Of a DNA stretch of 64,000 nucleotides, positions 11,167 through 22,058 are shown in pieces. A model generated the notes under the pieces. It had not been told where the DNA came from. It did not search any database and worked only from the letters and a program-made list of their open reading frames with translations. Within the stretch, counting starts at the first letter, position 1. Each line of letters starts with the position of its first letter. The translations under genes were made by a program, and so were the position numbers. The DNA comes from Mycocentrospora acerina (Eukaryota > Ascomycota > Dothideomycetes > Pleosporales): the NCBI GenBank assembly GCA_022701365.1, contig JAKUHH010000072.1:186001-250000 (forward strand), given 5' to 3'.

Positions 11167-11980
11167 GTTGGGTTGTGCTGTGCCGTGCTGTGCCGTGTTG
11201 TGTAGTGTTGCGGTGGTTGCGCTGTGCATTCACAAAACACAGCGAGGCAAAAGCAGCATGGAGAAAGTCGAACGGCCGAGGCTTGGCAGAGGACGCAGCC
11301 ACTCACAGCGCGCCAAAGCCGCGGCGGAGAAGTCTTGCATCAGCCCTGTGCACGCTCGCAACATTGCCGCAAACTTTGGCGGGATGCGTGATGCGTGATG
11401 CGTCGCCCCAGGAGTCAGCCAGTCCGCCAGTCCGCCAGTCCGCCGCTCCCCGGCGTGTGACCTCGCCTGGCGCCAGTCCAGGGCGGTGTGGGCGCTCGAC
11501 GTCTATCGGGCAGCGATAGCGAGGCAGCTTCCTCGGACGTCTGTCGCTCTTCGTCCCCAGCCAGACCAGACCACGCCAGCCCCAGTGCGCGCGTCATCTC
11601 TCGGAACCCTGTCGCCATCTTCGTCCTCGGCGTGCCGGCCTGCGTTTGTTTCAGCTTGACACTGCGCAAGAGCCGAGTGAATGCGCGGTGAGGTGGCCAG
11701 CGCACATTTGCCTCAATTGACTCCAACTCTGACTGCGAGTGCTATTCGTCGGGCCACCAGCTGCTCCAACCACCTGAGCTGTCTTGCCCCCCGCGTACCC
11801 AGCTGCCCATCCAGACGTCCCAACTTCTAGACGTGCAGACACCCAGACGTCCTGACATCCCAGCACCCAGACATTTCACTCCTCCCACGTCCTTTCGCGC
11901 CTCCACACGCTCGTCTCGCTTTTGCCACAACTGATTGGTGTCCATGTTGCCGTTGTCGTGTGCCGTCGTTTGTCCAAAAC
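11167..11980. other. 814-bp divergent promoter region (Fyv7 / Atos-family genes)
   Basis: No supported gene. It contains degenerate GCTGTGCCGTGCTGTGCCGT repeats immediately upstream of the Fyv7 ATG and a CAGTCCGC tandem near 11416-11445. It must hold the promoters of both flanking genes. Confidence 0.6.
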
Positions 11981-14694
11981 ATGCCCGTATTCCATGATTT
12001 TAGTGACAGTCCGCCACGGCGGTCATCGTCACGTCAGCCGTCGTCTGCTGCGCTGGAAAGAGGCCGAATACTCGAGTTTGGGCGCCAAGCCCCATCGACA
12101 GACACTGTGTATGCGAGAGATGCTGCCGATGAAAACTGTCGCTTTGTAGTAGGTTCTGAGTCATCTGATCACGAGTGCATGCCGTCCATGCTCGATAGGA
12201 TGGAGTTGATAGAAAAGCTCAAAAGGGTGAATAGCCCTCCGTGGCACCAACACCAAGGTGTGAGTATTTCTCATGGCCTGCAACGAGAACCATGTCAGCA
12301 CTGCAGTGACACAAAAAGCTAACTCTATGCTACAGAACGGTAATCACCATGATAGAAGCCCAGAGCTTTCATCAACACATCGAACTCGCTCAAAAACTCC
12401 TCTTTCTCCATCTGCTGAATCTAGACCATCGTGTGTATCATCTCCCGAGCCCCTACGAGACCATACATCTGTAGGCCTGGAGATTGTGCGACCCCGATCA
12501 GCTCTTCACTCGGGAGATTTCAGAGAAGAAAAGGCTGGAGGAGAATCTGGCCATGGACCTTCATCAGGTTTCCTGGCTACCTCACCTGTAGTTCCTTGGA
12601 AACGCTCCCTCCCAGCAATTGTAAATATTGCCTACCAGAATGAGGCCTCGTACCCTTTCAGAGATCCGCTCAGTTGCGAACCCATGGTCTCGCGGGCACG
12701 TGCAACATCACAGTCGTCATCCAACTCGTTCATCTTCATGCCACCAACGAGCCCGCTCGTGCAACAGTCAAATAATACAGACTTTGACTTCTCCTCGAGT
12801 CCCACATCAAAACAAACTTCCACAAGTCCAGACAGCAACACTCGGCAGCAGACGTTTTCCCCTGCGTCTTTCACCAATGTGCAGTCAACTCAGATAGCCA
12901 GATCCGCATCTGGAACTCCAGCAGCACGCCATCTGCGGCATGGAGGATCGATACCGTACCAAGCACATCAGCCAAGGCGATCAGTGACATCGTTTAGTCA
13001 GTTCCAGCCACATTCAACCCCACAGTCGCCGTTTTTGAGTCCGCGTCGGCCTTCATTCTCTTCAGAAGCATCGCCTCTTCACCACGCGCCTATGGTCGGG
13101 TCCTACGAAGAGTCAATTCTACGCGGACGCATGTCAACTACGCCTTCAAGACCTCTGAATTTTGTCGCCAAGATTGGTGTACTTGGAAAAGGGCAATGTA
13201 AATCGAGCCTCAAATGTCCACCTCACGTCACAGTACCCTTTCCTGCCGTCTTCTACAGCTACAACACCGGAAATGGGATGATATCAGACAACGAACCAAG
13301 CCCGTATGTGGGGTTGATAGATTTGGAAAACACCCTACCTGCTCCTGAAGAGAAGTCTGATGCCAGCAAGCGCAAGCGTCGGCAGACTGTACCTGCTCCA
13401 GAACAAGATGACCTCGATTTCCAATTAGATCATCAGGACCAACAGGAGGAGCGGAGTGCAAAAGAAAGTGTCAGACGACGGGAAAAGAAGAAGAGGCGCT
13501 CAACATCACCAAAGGCTCCACCAGGTGGCTGCTACCGGATCCCAGCCCAAGGTCAGCTACAAATCGTACTAAAGAATCCCAACAAAACGGCGGTAAAGCT
13601 TTTCCTTGTGCCATATGATCTTTCGGACATGGAGCCGGGCCAGAAGACATTCATCAGACAACGCAGTTATTCCGCCGGCCCCATCATCGACATGCCAATG
13701 TCTTCGCGCACAAACCTAGGTACAGACCGACCTGAAGCGGCGCTCAGTCACTCCGATGACCCAAACGACCGTCCTATTCTGCGATATCTGATCCACCTAC
13801 ACATATGCTGTCCATCTAAAGGCCGCCACTACTTGTACAAAAGCATCCGTGTAGTATTCGCCAACCGCGTGCCAGACGGCAAGGAGAAGCTTAGAAACGA
13901 GATCCAACTCCCAGAACCCCGATACAGCACATACAAGCCAACTCGTGACTCGGCCGCCCCCCAAACAATATCAACCGGATCGCAATCCGCCGCCGAGAAA
14001 GCCTTCCGTCGCCGCAGCGCAGGCTGGCCTCTCCCACAACCACCACAAACATACGACCGCATCGACGGCTTACGACAACATCCAACCCACCCTCCACCCG
14101 CCGTACAATTCACTGGCGGCCCACTAAGTACCTCCGCCTCCTCAACTCTCACTTCCCCCATTCCACTCTACCAACCCATCCCCTTCAGTCTTCCCCGCCT
14201 AGCCGCCATCGAGTCCCGCCCCGTGTCCCGCGAATGCATGGACGTTGACGAGCAGAGCCCATTCAGGACACCCCTAGCATCACCAAAGTCAGGTCTCGGC
14301 AGTCCAAGCAGTACCTTTGGAAAGCTCAACAAGGGCGACGTGGGGTACGGCGGGAATGCGTTTTCCNACCTCCGCCTCCTCAACTCTCACTTCCCCCATT
14401 CCACTCTACCAACCCATCCCCTTCAGTCTTACCCGCCTAGCCGCCATCGAGTCCCGCCCCGTGTCCCGCGAATGCATGGACGTTGACGAGCAGAGCCCAT
14501 TCAGGACACCCCTAGCATCACCAAAGTCAGGTCTCGGCAGTCCAAGCAGTACCTTTGGAAAGCTCAACAAGGGCGACGTGGGGTACGGCGGGAATGCGTT
14601 TTCCCCGTTGGGAAGTCCGTCTTCGCCGCCTGCTGCGGGGCTACTGACAAAGAGGCTGAGAGGGTTGGAAGTATTGGGGGATGAAGAGGAGTAG
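11981..14694 (+). CDS. Atos-family protein (DUF4210 + chromosome-segregation domain), interrupted by assembly-type duplication
   Basis: Exon 1 is 11981-12259 and exon 2 starts at 12336, with a clean GTGAGT..CTACAG intron in phase 0. About 350 disordered Ser/Pro-rich residues come first. Then comes the Atos conserved region (SYEESILRGRMSTTPSRPLN, about 350-400) and a second domain beginning GCYRIPAQGQLQIVLKNPNK (about 490-540), continuing to IRYLIHLHICCPSKGRHYLY-like sequence near 570-605. This pair matches Pfam DUF4210 plus 'Chromosome segregation during meiosis', the pair in metazoan Atos/FAM214 proteins; the fungal role is not established. As given, the frame breaks at an N (14367) followed by a repeat of the preceding 237 bp. 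Dropping 14367-14604 leaves one frame of 799 aa ending at 14694, so I regard the gene as intact in the organism. Confidence 0.85.
14130..14604. repeat. 237-bp direct repeat around a single N, probable assembly artefact
   Basis: 14130-14366 and 14368-14604 are identical except for C at 14193 versus A at 14431, and are separated only by N at 14367. The 238-bp offset is not a multiple of three, so it shifts the reading frame of the Atos-family gene. Confidence 0.93.
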
Positions 14695-15550
14695 ATGATG
14701 GGAAGGAATGTACATGATACTTTTTTTTTTCTCTTCTTCATTTTTTTTTGGTTCGAGGAGTTATTTTTTTTTCGTGGCCTTCTTTTTAGGTTTCATAGAC
14801 GGATCGTTCCCACGTTTTAATACCCCCGGCGGCTGGCTGGCTATCTCGACTCACTCATTCACTTACTCACTCACTTTTAAGGGTTGGAGTTTTTTCTTTT
14901 GGAGTTTGGACGTGTATATTTTCATTTCATCATCCCATTTGGGGTGTCGCTCCCGCGGTTGGTCGATTATCTTCCCCCGACTGGCTTGCAAGTAAGTAGG
15001 GTAGTCGGAAGATAAGTACATATGTACATCTAATAAATACTTATCTACATATATATGTATATGTGTATATTGCATCACCAATCAAACCAGTGATTTACTT
15101 GAAACTACGCACAATTTCAGCCAATTCATTGATTTCGAAATCTCTCGCGAGACGATACAAGTTGCCCTCCCCCCCTTCGCGAGTACGAGTACGAGTACGG
15201 ATGCGAGTTTACGCCCTAACTCGATAAAGACCAGTGTAGTGCACAAGGGGTTCAGAGATTACTCGGCTTTGGAACTTATCTGCAGTGTCTGCTAGAGAGA
15301 GAGTGTGTGTGCTTTTAATGCGTCTAATCTGTGCATGGGGGATAGTTGTGTTGTAGGTGTCTTGGATGCTGGGATGGTTTGTGGGGTAAGGAGGAGGGAG
15401 GTTAGGGGACGCTGGGGAAGGAATGGAAATACGGGGGGGGGTAGAGGAGGTTCTTGAACAAGATGTGGATGGTGAGGATATACTTGACATGAAAGCAGTC
15501 ATTTTCAATTCCTTCAATTGATTTCAAAAAAAAACCCCCCCACTCTCCAA
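14695..15550. other. intergenic region between convergent genes
   Basis: No supported gene. Poly-T tracts at 14720-14770 follow the Atos-family stop. AT-rich CATATATATG-type sequence lies at 15020-15070 and a GTACGAGTACGAG repeat near 15183-15200. It separates the convergent Atos-family and reductase genes. Confidence 0.6.
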
Positions 15551-16851
15551 CTATCCTTCAAACACATACTCCCCGTCCAATCCATTCTCATACACCTCCG
15601 CCAACCCCCCTTTCACCTCCTCCTTCTCCTCGCTCCTCAAATCCCGCACCCGCGGCAACACCCCCCCATTCTCATACGCCCTAATCGTCTCCATAAACGC
15701 CTCAACCGAATCATCGTACCTCGTCCACCCAAACCTCCTCGCCTTACTCACGCTCACAAGCGTCGGCCACGCCTTCCCAACCGCCCAGTCCAAAAACCAC
15801 CACGTCGTCCAATCAAACGCCTCCTTCTTCCCACCATACCTGTCCACAAGATCCTCCCACACCCCCCTCTTATCTTGCGCCCACTCGGCAAGACTGAAAG
15901 AATTCGCAGCCGAGTAACTCCCCTCTTTGACCTCCTGCCCAGAAGCCTCAATCTCAGGATCAACCTCCACGCCGTAATACCTGCCCAGCCGATGCAGCAG
16001 CGTCTTCCACAGAAACACATCCCCATTCGCGTGGTTAAACGCCTCGTTCTTGGTGTGCTCCTGCGTCGTCGCCCAAACGGTTAGATCGGCAATGCTCGGC
16101 GCGTAGCTCATGTCCTCGGGACAGTTCCAGAAGAACTTGTTGCCGCCGAATTTTGCTTTGGGGCCCGTTGATTTGCAGGTGATGAGGTAGAGGGCGACGG
16201 ATAGCGCCATCGACATGCCGCTTTTCCCTGGGGCGTAGCCGACAATGGCGTCGGGCCGGATGATGGTCCAGCCCCATCCGTGCAACGCAGATTGGCGCTG
16301 GAGATAGTCTTCCTGCGCGTAGTAGAATTGGTGCTCGTCGGCGACGCGGGGGAGGGACTCGGGGCAGGGACAGATGGGCGGGTTGAGCTTGTGGATGCCA
16401 TAGTATTTCCCGCCGGTTTGGAGGCTGACGCGTTGCAGGTTTTTGCCGGCGACGGCGGTGAGGGAGTCGAGGAAGTTGGTAAAGAGGGGGATGTTTGTGG
16501 ACTGCAGGTCTGAGAAGTCGTCTTTGTGCACGTAGCTGGTGAAGTAGGCGTGGGTTATATTTGAGCAGCCGTGGGTTTGGAGAGTGTTTTTGATTTGCTC
16601 AACAGGGGAGAGGAAATCAATGGCTACAAACTCGACGCGGTGGTCTTGCCAGGTGAAACCAAGGGGTGAGCGAGAGGTAATGATGATTTTGGAGCTAAGG
16701 GGAGTCAATGAGTGGTTGCTGTGGTAGGTTGAGAGAGGGAGGAAACGAACAATTCTTCCTTGGGCGTGCGGATCAGATGCTCGACGATAGCATTACCACT
16801 GAGGCCATTGGCACCTGTTACAAAGGCGACTTTACTGTTGAGTTGGACCAT
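15551..16851 (-). CDS. PRISE-like NAD(P)-dependent reductase (SDR superfamily)
   Basis: Exon 1 is 16851-16751 and exon 2 is 16694-15551, giving 414 aa. The Rossmann start VAFVTGANGLSGNAIVEHL carries GXXGXXG. After the 56-bp intron (donor GTTCGT, phase 2) come SKIIITSRSPL and the motifs typical of the progesterone 5-beta-reductase/iridoid-synthase-like group: LQTGGKYYG, the substrate-pocket FYYAQEDYL and WTIIRPDAIVGYAPG. The length matches that family (about 390-420). Members reduce activated enone double bonds; the natural substrate in fungi is generally unknown and the sequence does not show it. No signal peptide or membrane span is visible, so it is probably cytosolic. Confidence 0.9.
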
Positions 16852-17247
16852 TGTTTTACGTAGATGTCGATTTACCAATGTCTTTGTTTTGTTGAATCTG
16901 ACGAGAAGAGATGGCCTACTTATAGCTTTCTTAGCCAAGTCAGTTTTCCGACCTTAACATATCAAAGGATGATGATCCTCACTCAACGTCGTTGCGATTT
17001 TTCAATCCTAGATAATTGCGTTGTCTTGGATGTCTAAATCTCTCACATCGATGACGCCGAAGCATTGCCTTAGCGTCGGCAGGGACCGGCGCCAGCAAGG
17101 TACCGATGTTCAGCACGGCCCTAGCCATGCACATAATTCTGCATCAAAGCCTCACAGTCACCGTGCGTACCGATCTAGGTCGAAAGGTGTCCACAATATA
17201 GAAAACGTCGGTTTTCTTTTCTTCTCTTCACCCCCGCGTACTTGACC
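16852..17247. other. 396-bp intergenic region
   Basis: No supported gene. It lies between the reductase ATG and the stop codon of the TPR-protein gene, both on the minus strand, so it probably carries the reductase promoter and the 3' end of the TPR-protein transcript. Confidence 0.55.
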
Positions 17248-20052
17248 TCAGTCTTTTCCCTTCAATTCCTCCAGCCTTTCCTTCAACTTGTCCCATCCCG
17301 CACTGTCCTCCCAATTTTCCTTGCCCTTCCCAATAACACTTCGCACAGCACTGCGCGCCTTGAATTTCCAATCCTTGGCTACCAACTCCCCGTCGCCCGC
17401 TGCCAATCCCTCAGTGCGCTCCCTTGGTCCCAAAGTTTCGTATGCATCTACAAGATCAATTGTCTGGTCAACCACAGCATTCCACTCCTTCTCCGTCCCT
17501 GACTCCCATTTCGGCTGGCTTGTCACTGCTCGCCAGGCTTTCTCGTGGCACTCCAGCGCCGAAGTCGGACGTGATGTATGTGTAAATAATGTTGCCATGA
17601 TGGACCATAGCTTCGGTGAAACTGTGATGAGAGGCTTGACGTGTTTCTCCATGAGCTCGTTGGTCATGCGTGCAAGACCTGGACGGGAGATATCAAAGCC
17701 ATCTTCCACTTGTACCACGTGTTTGATAAGCATATCTAGAATTTCTGCGTCGACACACTTCTCGCCCTCTGTGGAGCCGCGCAACTCGCAGACGCGGCGC
17801 TGCGCTGTCACGACATCGGTCCAAGATGGAGGGAAGGTGGATGCAGCAACGGCGAGGACGTTGTTCCAAATGCGGAAGTTGTCGTGCTTGAGCGTGGCGG
17901 CGCGTTTAAACGCCTTGAGAGCGTCTGTGCGTGGGTGATTGGTCACCTTCGTCTCGCCGTTTTCATCCTCTTCTGTCCTTGTCTTAGGACGAAGATGCAG
18001 TAAAGACGCAGCGAGATTTGACCAGGCCTCTGCATCTTGGTCATCGAGTTGAACGCATCGTGAGAAAGCTTCCACGGCTTTCTTGAACTGCTGAAGCTCG
18101 AGGTGTGCGCAACCCAGTGCAAACCAGGCAGGATGATGCAGTCCGTTGATCTTCAGTGATAGCGAGTAGGCTTCGACAGCCTTCTTATAATCACGTTTTG
18201 CGATATAACGTTGACCGAGCGAGCGCTGTGCACGCGCATATCGCTTGCCAGATACCTCCCAGGCCGTCTCGTACATGGGGAGATCGTTACCAATGTCACC
18301 CAAAATGCAGTACAGCCGGGGCGCTTCAGCGGGCGCCGGGTCTCGAGCGGGACCTTCCCATGTCTCTGCATCAAGATCAACGGCATCTTCATCACCGCTT
18401 GTGGCATGGAACAGCTGTCTTCTTATCAATCGGCGTGCCTTTTCTTCCTTCTCTGTAGCTGCCCAGCAGAGCGCCGCTTCAGCCCACATTTCCAATCTTT
18501 CGTAAATTTCAAGTGCAGAACGCAGGCCACCGACACTCACCCAGCGTGCAGCCAGCTCGGCCTCCAACTCCCATCGCGATGGCGAACAGAGAGGAAAGAC
18601 GTAGCGAAGTCGCTCGCTCACTGATGCAGACTCTCCCTCCTTCGCTTGCGGCAAGAAAGACGTCACCTTCTCGCCGGTTTCTGCGTCTGTAGTGGCATCA
18701 CCAGAAGTCTCTGCAATAACCTGGTCAACCAGTGCTTGGAGTTGCAAAAGACCACGCTCCATGGTTCTTGATCTGTAGCCTTCGATACGACTTCGAACAA
18801 GGAGAGCTTGTGTGTAAACCTGCCAGTTTGAGCTTCCACCCTCCAAAACTCTGGTCGCGTATGGAATCGTCTCTTCTCTTGTAAGCCCATCGGCCGGATT
18901 TGTGTTCTTGATACTCTCTGCCAGTGACAGCAGAATAACTGAATCTAGCGGATTGAGCAAAGGTTGATTGGATGGATCCATCTCTGTAAGACTGGCCGAC
19001 AGTGCAGATTCATTCTTAATGTCGGTCGACGATGTTTTTTCTGTGTATTGGATCGATTCGTACAGCGTGTCATTGTTCAAGTCCAGGTTTTTCGGTTTTG
19101 GAGCATCCGTAGCTGTCCCAGCAACTTCCGAGCCGGCACTCCGTGCCAAAACAAGCAGTTGGCTCGTATCCTTCTCCTGGAATTTTGTTCTCTTGCCCAT
19201 CAAACCCGTCAGCGCAAACTCGAACTTGCGCTCCGAAGTAGCCTGATCCAAACCCGCTCTCGCCTGCTTGTCGAATCCATGATGAGTGTTGATGGCCGCT
19301 TTTTCCAGTAAGAAACTTGTGTGCAGACCCTCAATCTCCTCACTCTTCCCTGAGTTCAAAATCAGCGCTTCAACGACTTTCAAGTCATCGTAAATGGCAG
19401 TCTGTAAGCTGGGTGCGGGCTCGCTCAGCAATCTCTGGTGCACGAAATTCACTCTCAACCTTGCCCAAGCCGAGATGTCGATGTTCTTTTGAATCGGTGG
19501 ACAAATCAAAACAGTATCTGCTAGACACAAAAGTTCGATGTTTGGTGTCAACCTATACGCCGCGATTCCATCCGCACCCAGTGACGCAACAAGACTTGTT
19601 CTCGTCTTGCCAAGCACTGCAACATCCCCAGAGACATCTTTCGGCAGCAAAACATCTGCAGGTTTGAATGGTAGCGGTGGGCCAGTAACAGTCGATTGTA
19701 TGAATGCGTATAGCGCCGCGACCGCAACAATGAAGAAAAGATGCTGGCGATACGCTGCTGTTTCGCGCACCGGTGTATCCGTCTCTTCACTTCGTTTCGA
19801 CAGAATCAGCCCTAGTCGGTGGAATATGTAGTCGCTCCAGGATCCAAAATTATCTTTCTTGACATTTTTCGTGACTTCGTCGTCTTCGTGGCCAAGTAGG
19901 ATCTGCACCTCTGGTTGTTGGAGCACAGCCAAGAAGTCGCCGGATTCGATCGCCTTGAGCACGTCTTCGAGGACGGCTACAAGTTCGTCCGGGAGGGAAC
20001 TGCAGAAGAACTTGACCAGAACGTCTCCCATTTTTGATGTCTGGTTTGACAT
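17248..20052 (-). CDS. tetratricopeptide-repeat protein, TTC27/Emw1 family
   Basis: An intronless 934-aa frame. The N-terminal 500 residues are helical with no named domain. A run of TPRs is clear at about 605-700: LGQRYIAKRDYKKAVEAYSL, then HPAWFALGCAHLELQQFKKA and DAEAWSNLAASLLHL, with a further TPR-like segment FKRAATLKHDNFRIWNNVL. The length and central WVSVGGLRSALEIYERLEMW segment fit the TTC27 family, whose yeast member Emw1 is essential for cell-wall maintenance. Molecular function is protein-protein scaffolding by inference. Two start choices exist, residue 1 and Met8; I use the first. Its upstream neighbour on the same strand is the glycine-zipper gene, 413 bp away. Confidence 0.9.
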   Translation of the reverse strand: MSNQTSKMGDVLVKFFCSSLPDELVAVLEDVLKAIESGDFLAVLQQPEVQILLGHEDDEVTKNVKKDNFGSWSDYIFHRLGLILSKRSEETDTPVRETAAYRQHLFFIVAVAALYAFIQSTVTGPPLPFKPADVLLPKDVSGDVAVLGKTRTSLVASLGADGIAAYRLTPNIELLCLADTVLICPPIQKNIDISAWARLRVNFVHQRLLSEPAPSLQTAIYDDLKVVEALILNSGKSEEIEGLHTSFLLEKAAINTHHGFDKQARAGLDQATSERKFEFALTGLMGKRTKFQEKDTSQLLVLARSAGSEVAGTATDAPKPKNLDLNNDTLYESIQYTEKTSSTDIKNESALSASLTEMDPSNQPLLNPLDSVILLSLAESIKNTNPADGLTREETIPYATRVLEGGSSNWQVYTQALLVRSRIEGYRSRTMERGLLQLQALVDQVIAETSGDATTDAETGEKVTSFLPQAKEGESASVSERLRYVFPLCSPSRWELEAELAARWVSVGGLRSALEIYERLEMWAEAALCWAATEKEEKARRLIRRQLFHATSGDEDAVDLDAETWEGPARDPAPAEAPRLYCILGDIGNDLPMYETAWEVSGKRYARAQRSLGQRYIAKRDYKKAVEAYSLSLKINGLHHPAWFALGCAHLELQQFKKAVEAFSRCVQLDDQDAEAWSNLAASLLHLRPKTRTEEDENGETKVTNHPRTDALKAFKRAATLKHDNFRIWNNVLAVAASTFPPSWTDVVTAQRRVCELRGSTEGEKCVDAEILDMLIKHVVQVEDGFDISRPGLARMTNELMEKHVKPLITVSPKLWSIMATLFTHTSRPTSALECHEKAWRAVTSQPKWESGTEKEWNAVVDQTIDLVDAYETLGPRERTEGLAAGDGELVAKDWKFKARSAVRSVIGKGKENWEDSAGWDKLKERLEELKGKD

Positions 20053-20465
20053 TTGATGTTGCGGGGTTGTTGGAAAATTGATCGAATGTGGATGAGTAAC
20101 TTGGTGGAGAAAATCGGCTAGTGCGGTGCTTGACCGGATTAGGACATGGTAGCTTTTTAAAGAACCTTTTCGAAGCTTTCACGTTTGGCATGGTTGTGAA
20201 CTACTGCAGAGAGTGAAATCTTGTTTACAACGCAACATCACATTTACTTTCTTTCCGAACATGGAAAGGCCCGAGCGTACCATACGATCTGGAGCATGCA
20301 ATAATTTTTATCACAATGGGCGGGCAGGCGTAAGTGATGGAATTTCATTTGCTAGAGTCGGTACAACTCCCGTCTTGTTGCAGGTCTATCAAGCAGTCAT
20401 ATAGGTATAAGAAGGCCCCCAGTAAACCCAAATAACGGGCAAGCAATCATCATAAGTTCCGAGGC
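20053..20465. other. 413-bp intergenic region
   Basis: No supported gene. It probably contains the promoter of the TTC27/Emw1-like gene and the 3' end of the glycine-zipper gene. Confidence 0.55.
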
Positions 20466-21379
20466 TTAGTCTGAATCGCTCGACGAAGAGCTCTTACCGC
20501 CACGGCTGCGGCTTCTGTGCTTGTGCTTCTTTCCATGACTGCTGCCATGACTACTTCCCGCATACAGACCACCGAGTCCTGCAGAAGAACCAGCATAGGC
20601 CGATCCGTGGTGTGAGCCACTATGGCTCCCATGGCTCTCTTGCTTCTTGTGCTTCTTCTTCTTTTCCTTGTCCTCTTTCCTAAATCACATGTCAGCATAC
20701 TGCTGTCTTTGCAAGGCTATAGCTCAACTTACTTGTCGCTCAACATGTTTGCACCGATAGCACCGGCAACTAATCCACCGATTGTACCTAGAGCTCCGCC
20801 ACCGAGCTTGTTTCCTAGAAATGCTCCACCAGCACCTCCGACAAGCGTTGATCCGAGACCGCGATCGCCCTCTGCAGGGCCACCTGGGGCGCCCGGTTGG
20901 CCATACTGCGGCTGACCGTAGCCTTGTTGCTGACCGTGACCCTGCTGCTGATGCTGATCACCATACCCATGCTGCTGCTGTTGGTGGTCACCATAGCCAT
21001 GCTGCTGTTGGGGGGGATATTGCTGATGTTGCCCAGATGGAGGGTACGGAGAATGGCTGCGGTTCGGGTCGTAGCCTTGGTCATACTGACCTTGGGGAGG
21101 AGCGCCATATCCGTGCTGCTGGGGAGCTTGGTAGGGCGAGTGTGAGGGTTGAGGGTAAGCGCCCTGCGCACTTGTTAGTTATGGTGTTAAACATTTGTGT
21201 ATAGTATTGCGCCAACGCAGCGCACTCGAACTTGCCTGTCCTTGGTTATACGAATTGTGGCCCTGGTTGTACTGGTCGTTTTGCTGCCCATACGGCTGTT
21301 GTTGCTGCTGGTTGTGGCCGCCATAGCCTTGCTGCGCGCCGTCATAGCCCTGACCGCCGTAGTAGCCGTTGTTCGCCAT
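20466..21379 (-). CDS. glycine-zipper protein with Q/Y-rich head
   Basis: Three exons (21379-21236, 21163-20733, 20679-20466) give 262 aa. Residues 1 to about 140 are a low-complexity Gly/Gln/Tyr/His/Pro region with repeated YGQ, GYGDQ and HQQQ units. Next is a glycine-zipper segment (GSTLVGGAGGAFLGNKLGGG and on through GTIGGLVAGAIGANML), the small-residue pattern of a paired membrane hairpin. The tail is basic, then Ser-rich (KEDKEKKKKHKKQ, later KKHKHRSRSRGGKSSSSDSD). The first intron uses GC-AG: donor GCAAGT at 21235, acceptor GCGCAG at 21164; only this join continues QGQ into GAYPQP in frame. The second intron is a standard GTAAGT..TTTAG of 53 bp. Function unknown; the head looks prion-like. 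Confidence 0.82.
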
Positions 21380-22058
21380 GGTGACGATTACCAAGCTCGA
21401 GGTTTGTGCTCAGGGTAGTTTCGAGGGCAAAGGGGTGGAGTGATAGCAGGTAGAAAATTAAGAAGATACGGGGGAGAGGTTAGAGTTGTATAGGTGGTGA
21501 TATTGGGCTGTCAGCGGGGGAGGGGCAGGTTGGAGGGATGGTTGGTCAGGAGGTGTTTGCGGCGTCGCATGCGCTCTTAAATGCGACTTGGCCTGCCTGC
21601 GGATGTGCCACATGAGCCGCAGTCCGGTCATGCCGGAAAGGACGACATGGGTGCGGCTGTGCGAACGCTGATGTTGAGCAGCGGAGAGTGCGACACTGAT
21701 GTGGCTGGTGCAGCAGCTGTTGATTGGCCACAAGACATGACATGGGTATTCTCTACCGCAGCAATCCCATAGTTTCTACCGGAAATGAAAGGAGACCGCC
21801 TCAAACGTCGCCATGTACTGCGTCATGAGGCTGGGGCTGATGGTGATCGGCGTGTGTCGAAGATTTGTGGCTGTACAAAACTATCGTGCTTATGCCTTCA
21901 TGCCATGAATGGTCATGTGGGCAAAACTGCGTCTGACGCCCACTGAAATTGCGTAATGAGACTAATATTCCACATCTATCCAACTATAGATCTAACCGAA
22001 ACGAAGAGTGTAGATTCAGCGCCTTGAAACTCCATAGAAGAGAAAAGGTCGGGCACAA
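21380..22058. other. 679-bp intergenic region
   Basis: No supported gene; the short frames have no recognisable features. It contains the promoter of the glycine-zipper gene and the 3' flank of the regulator gene. Confidence 0.55.
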
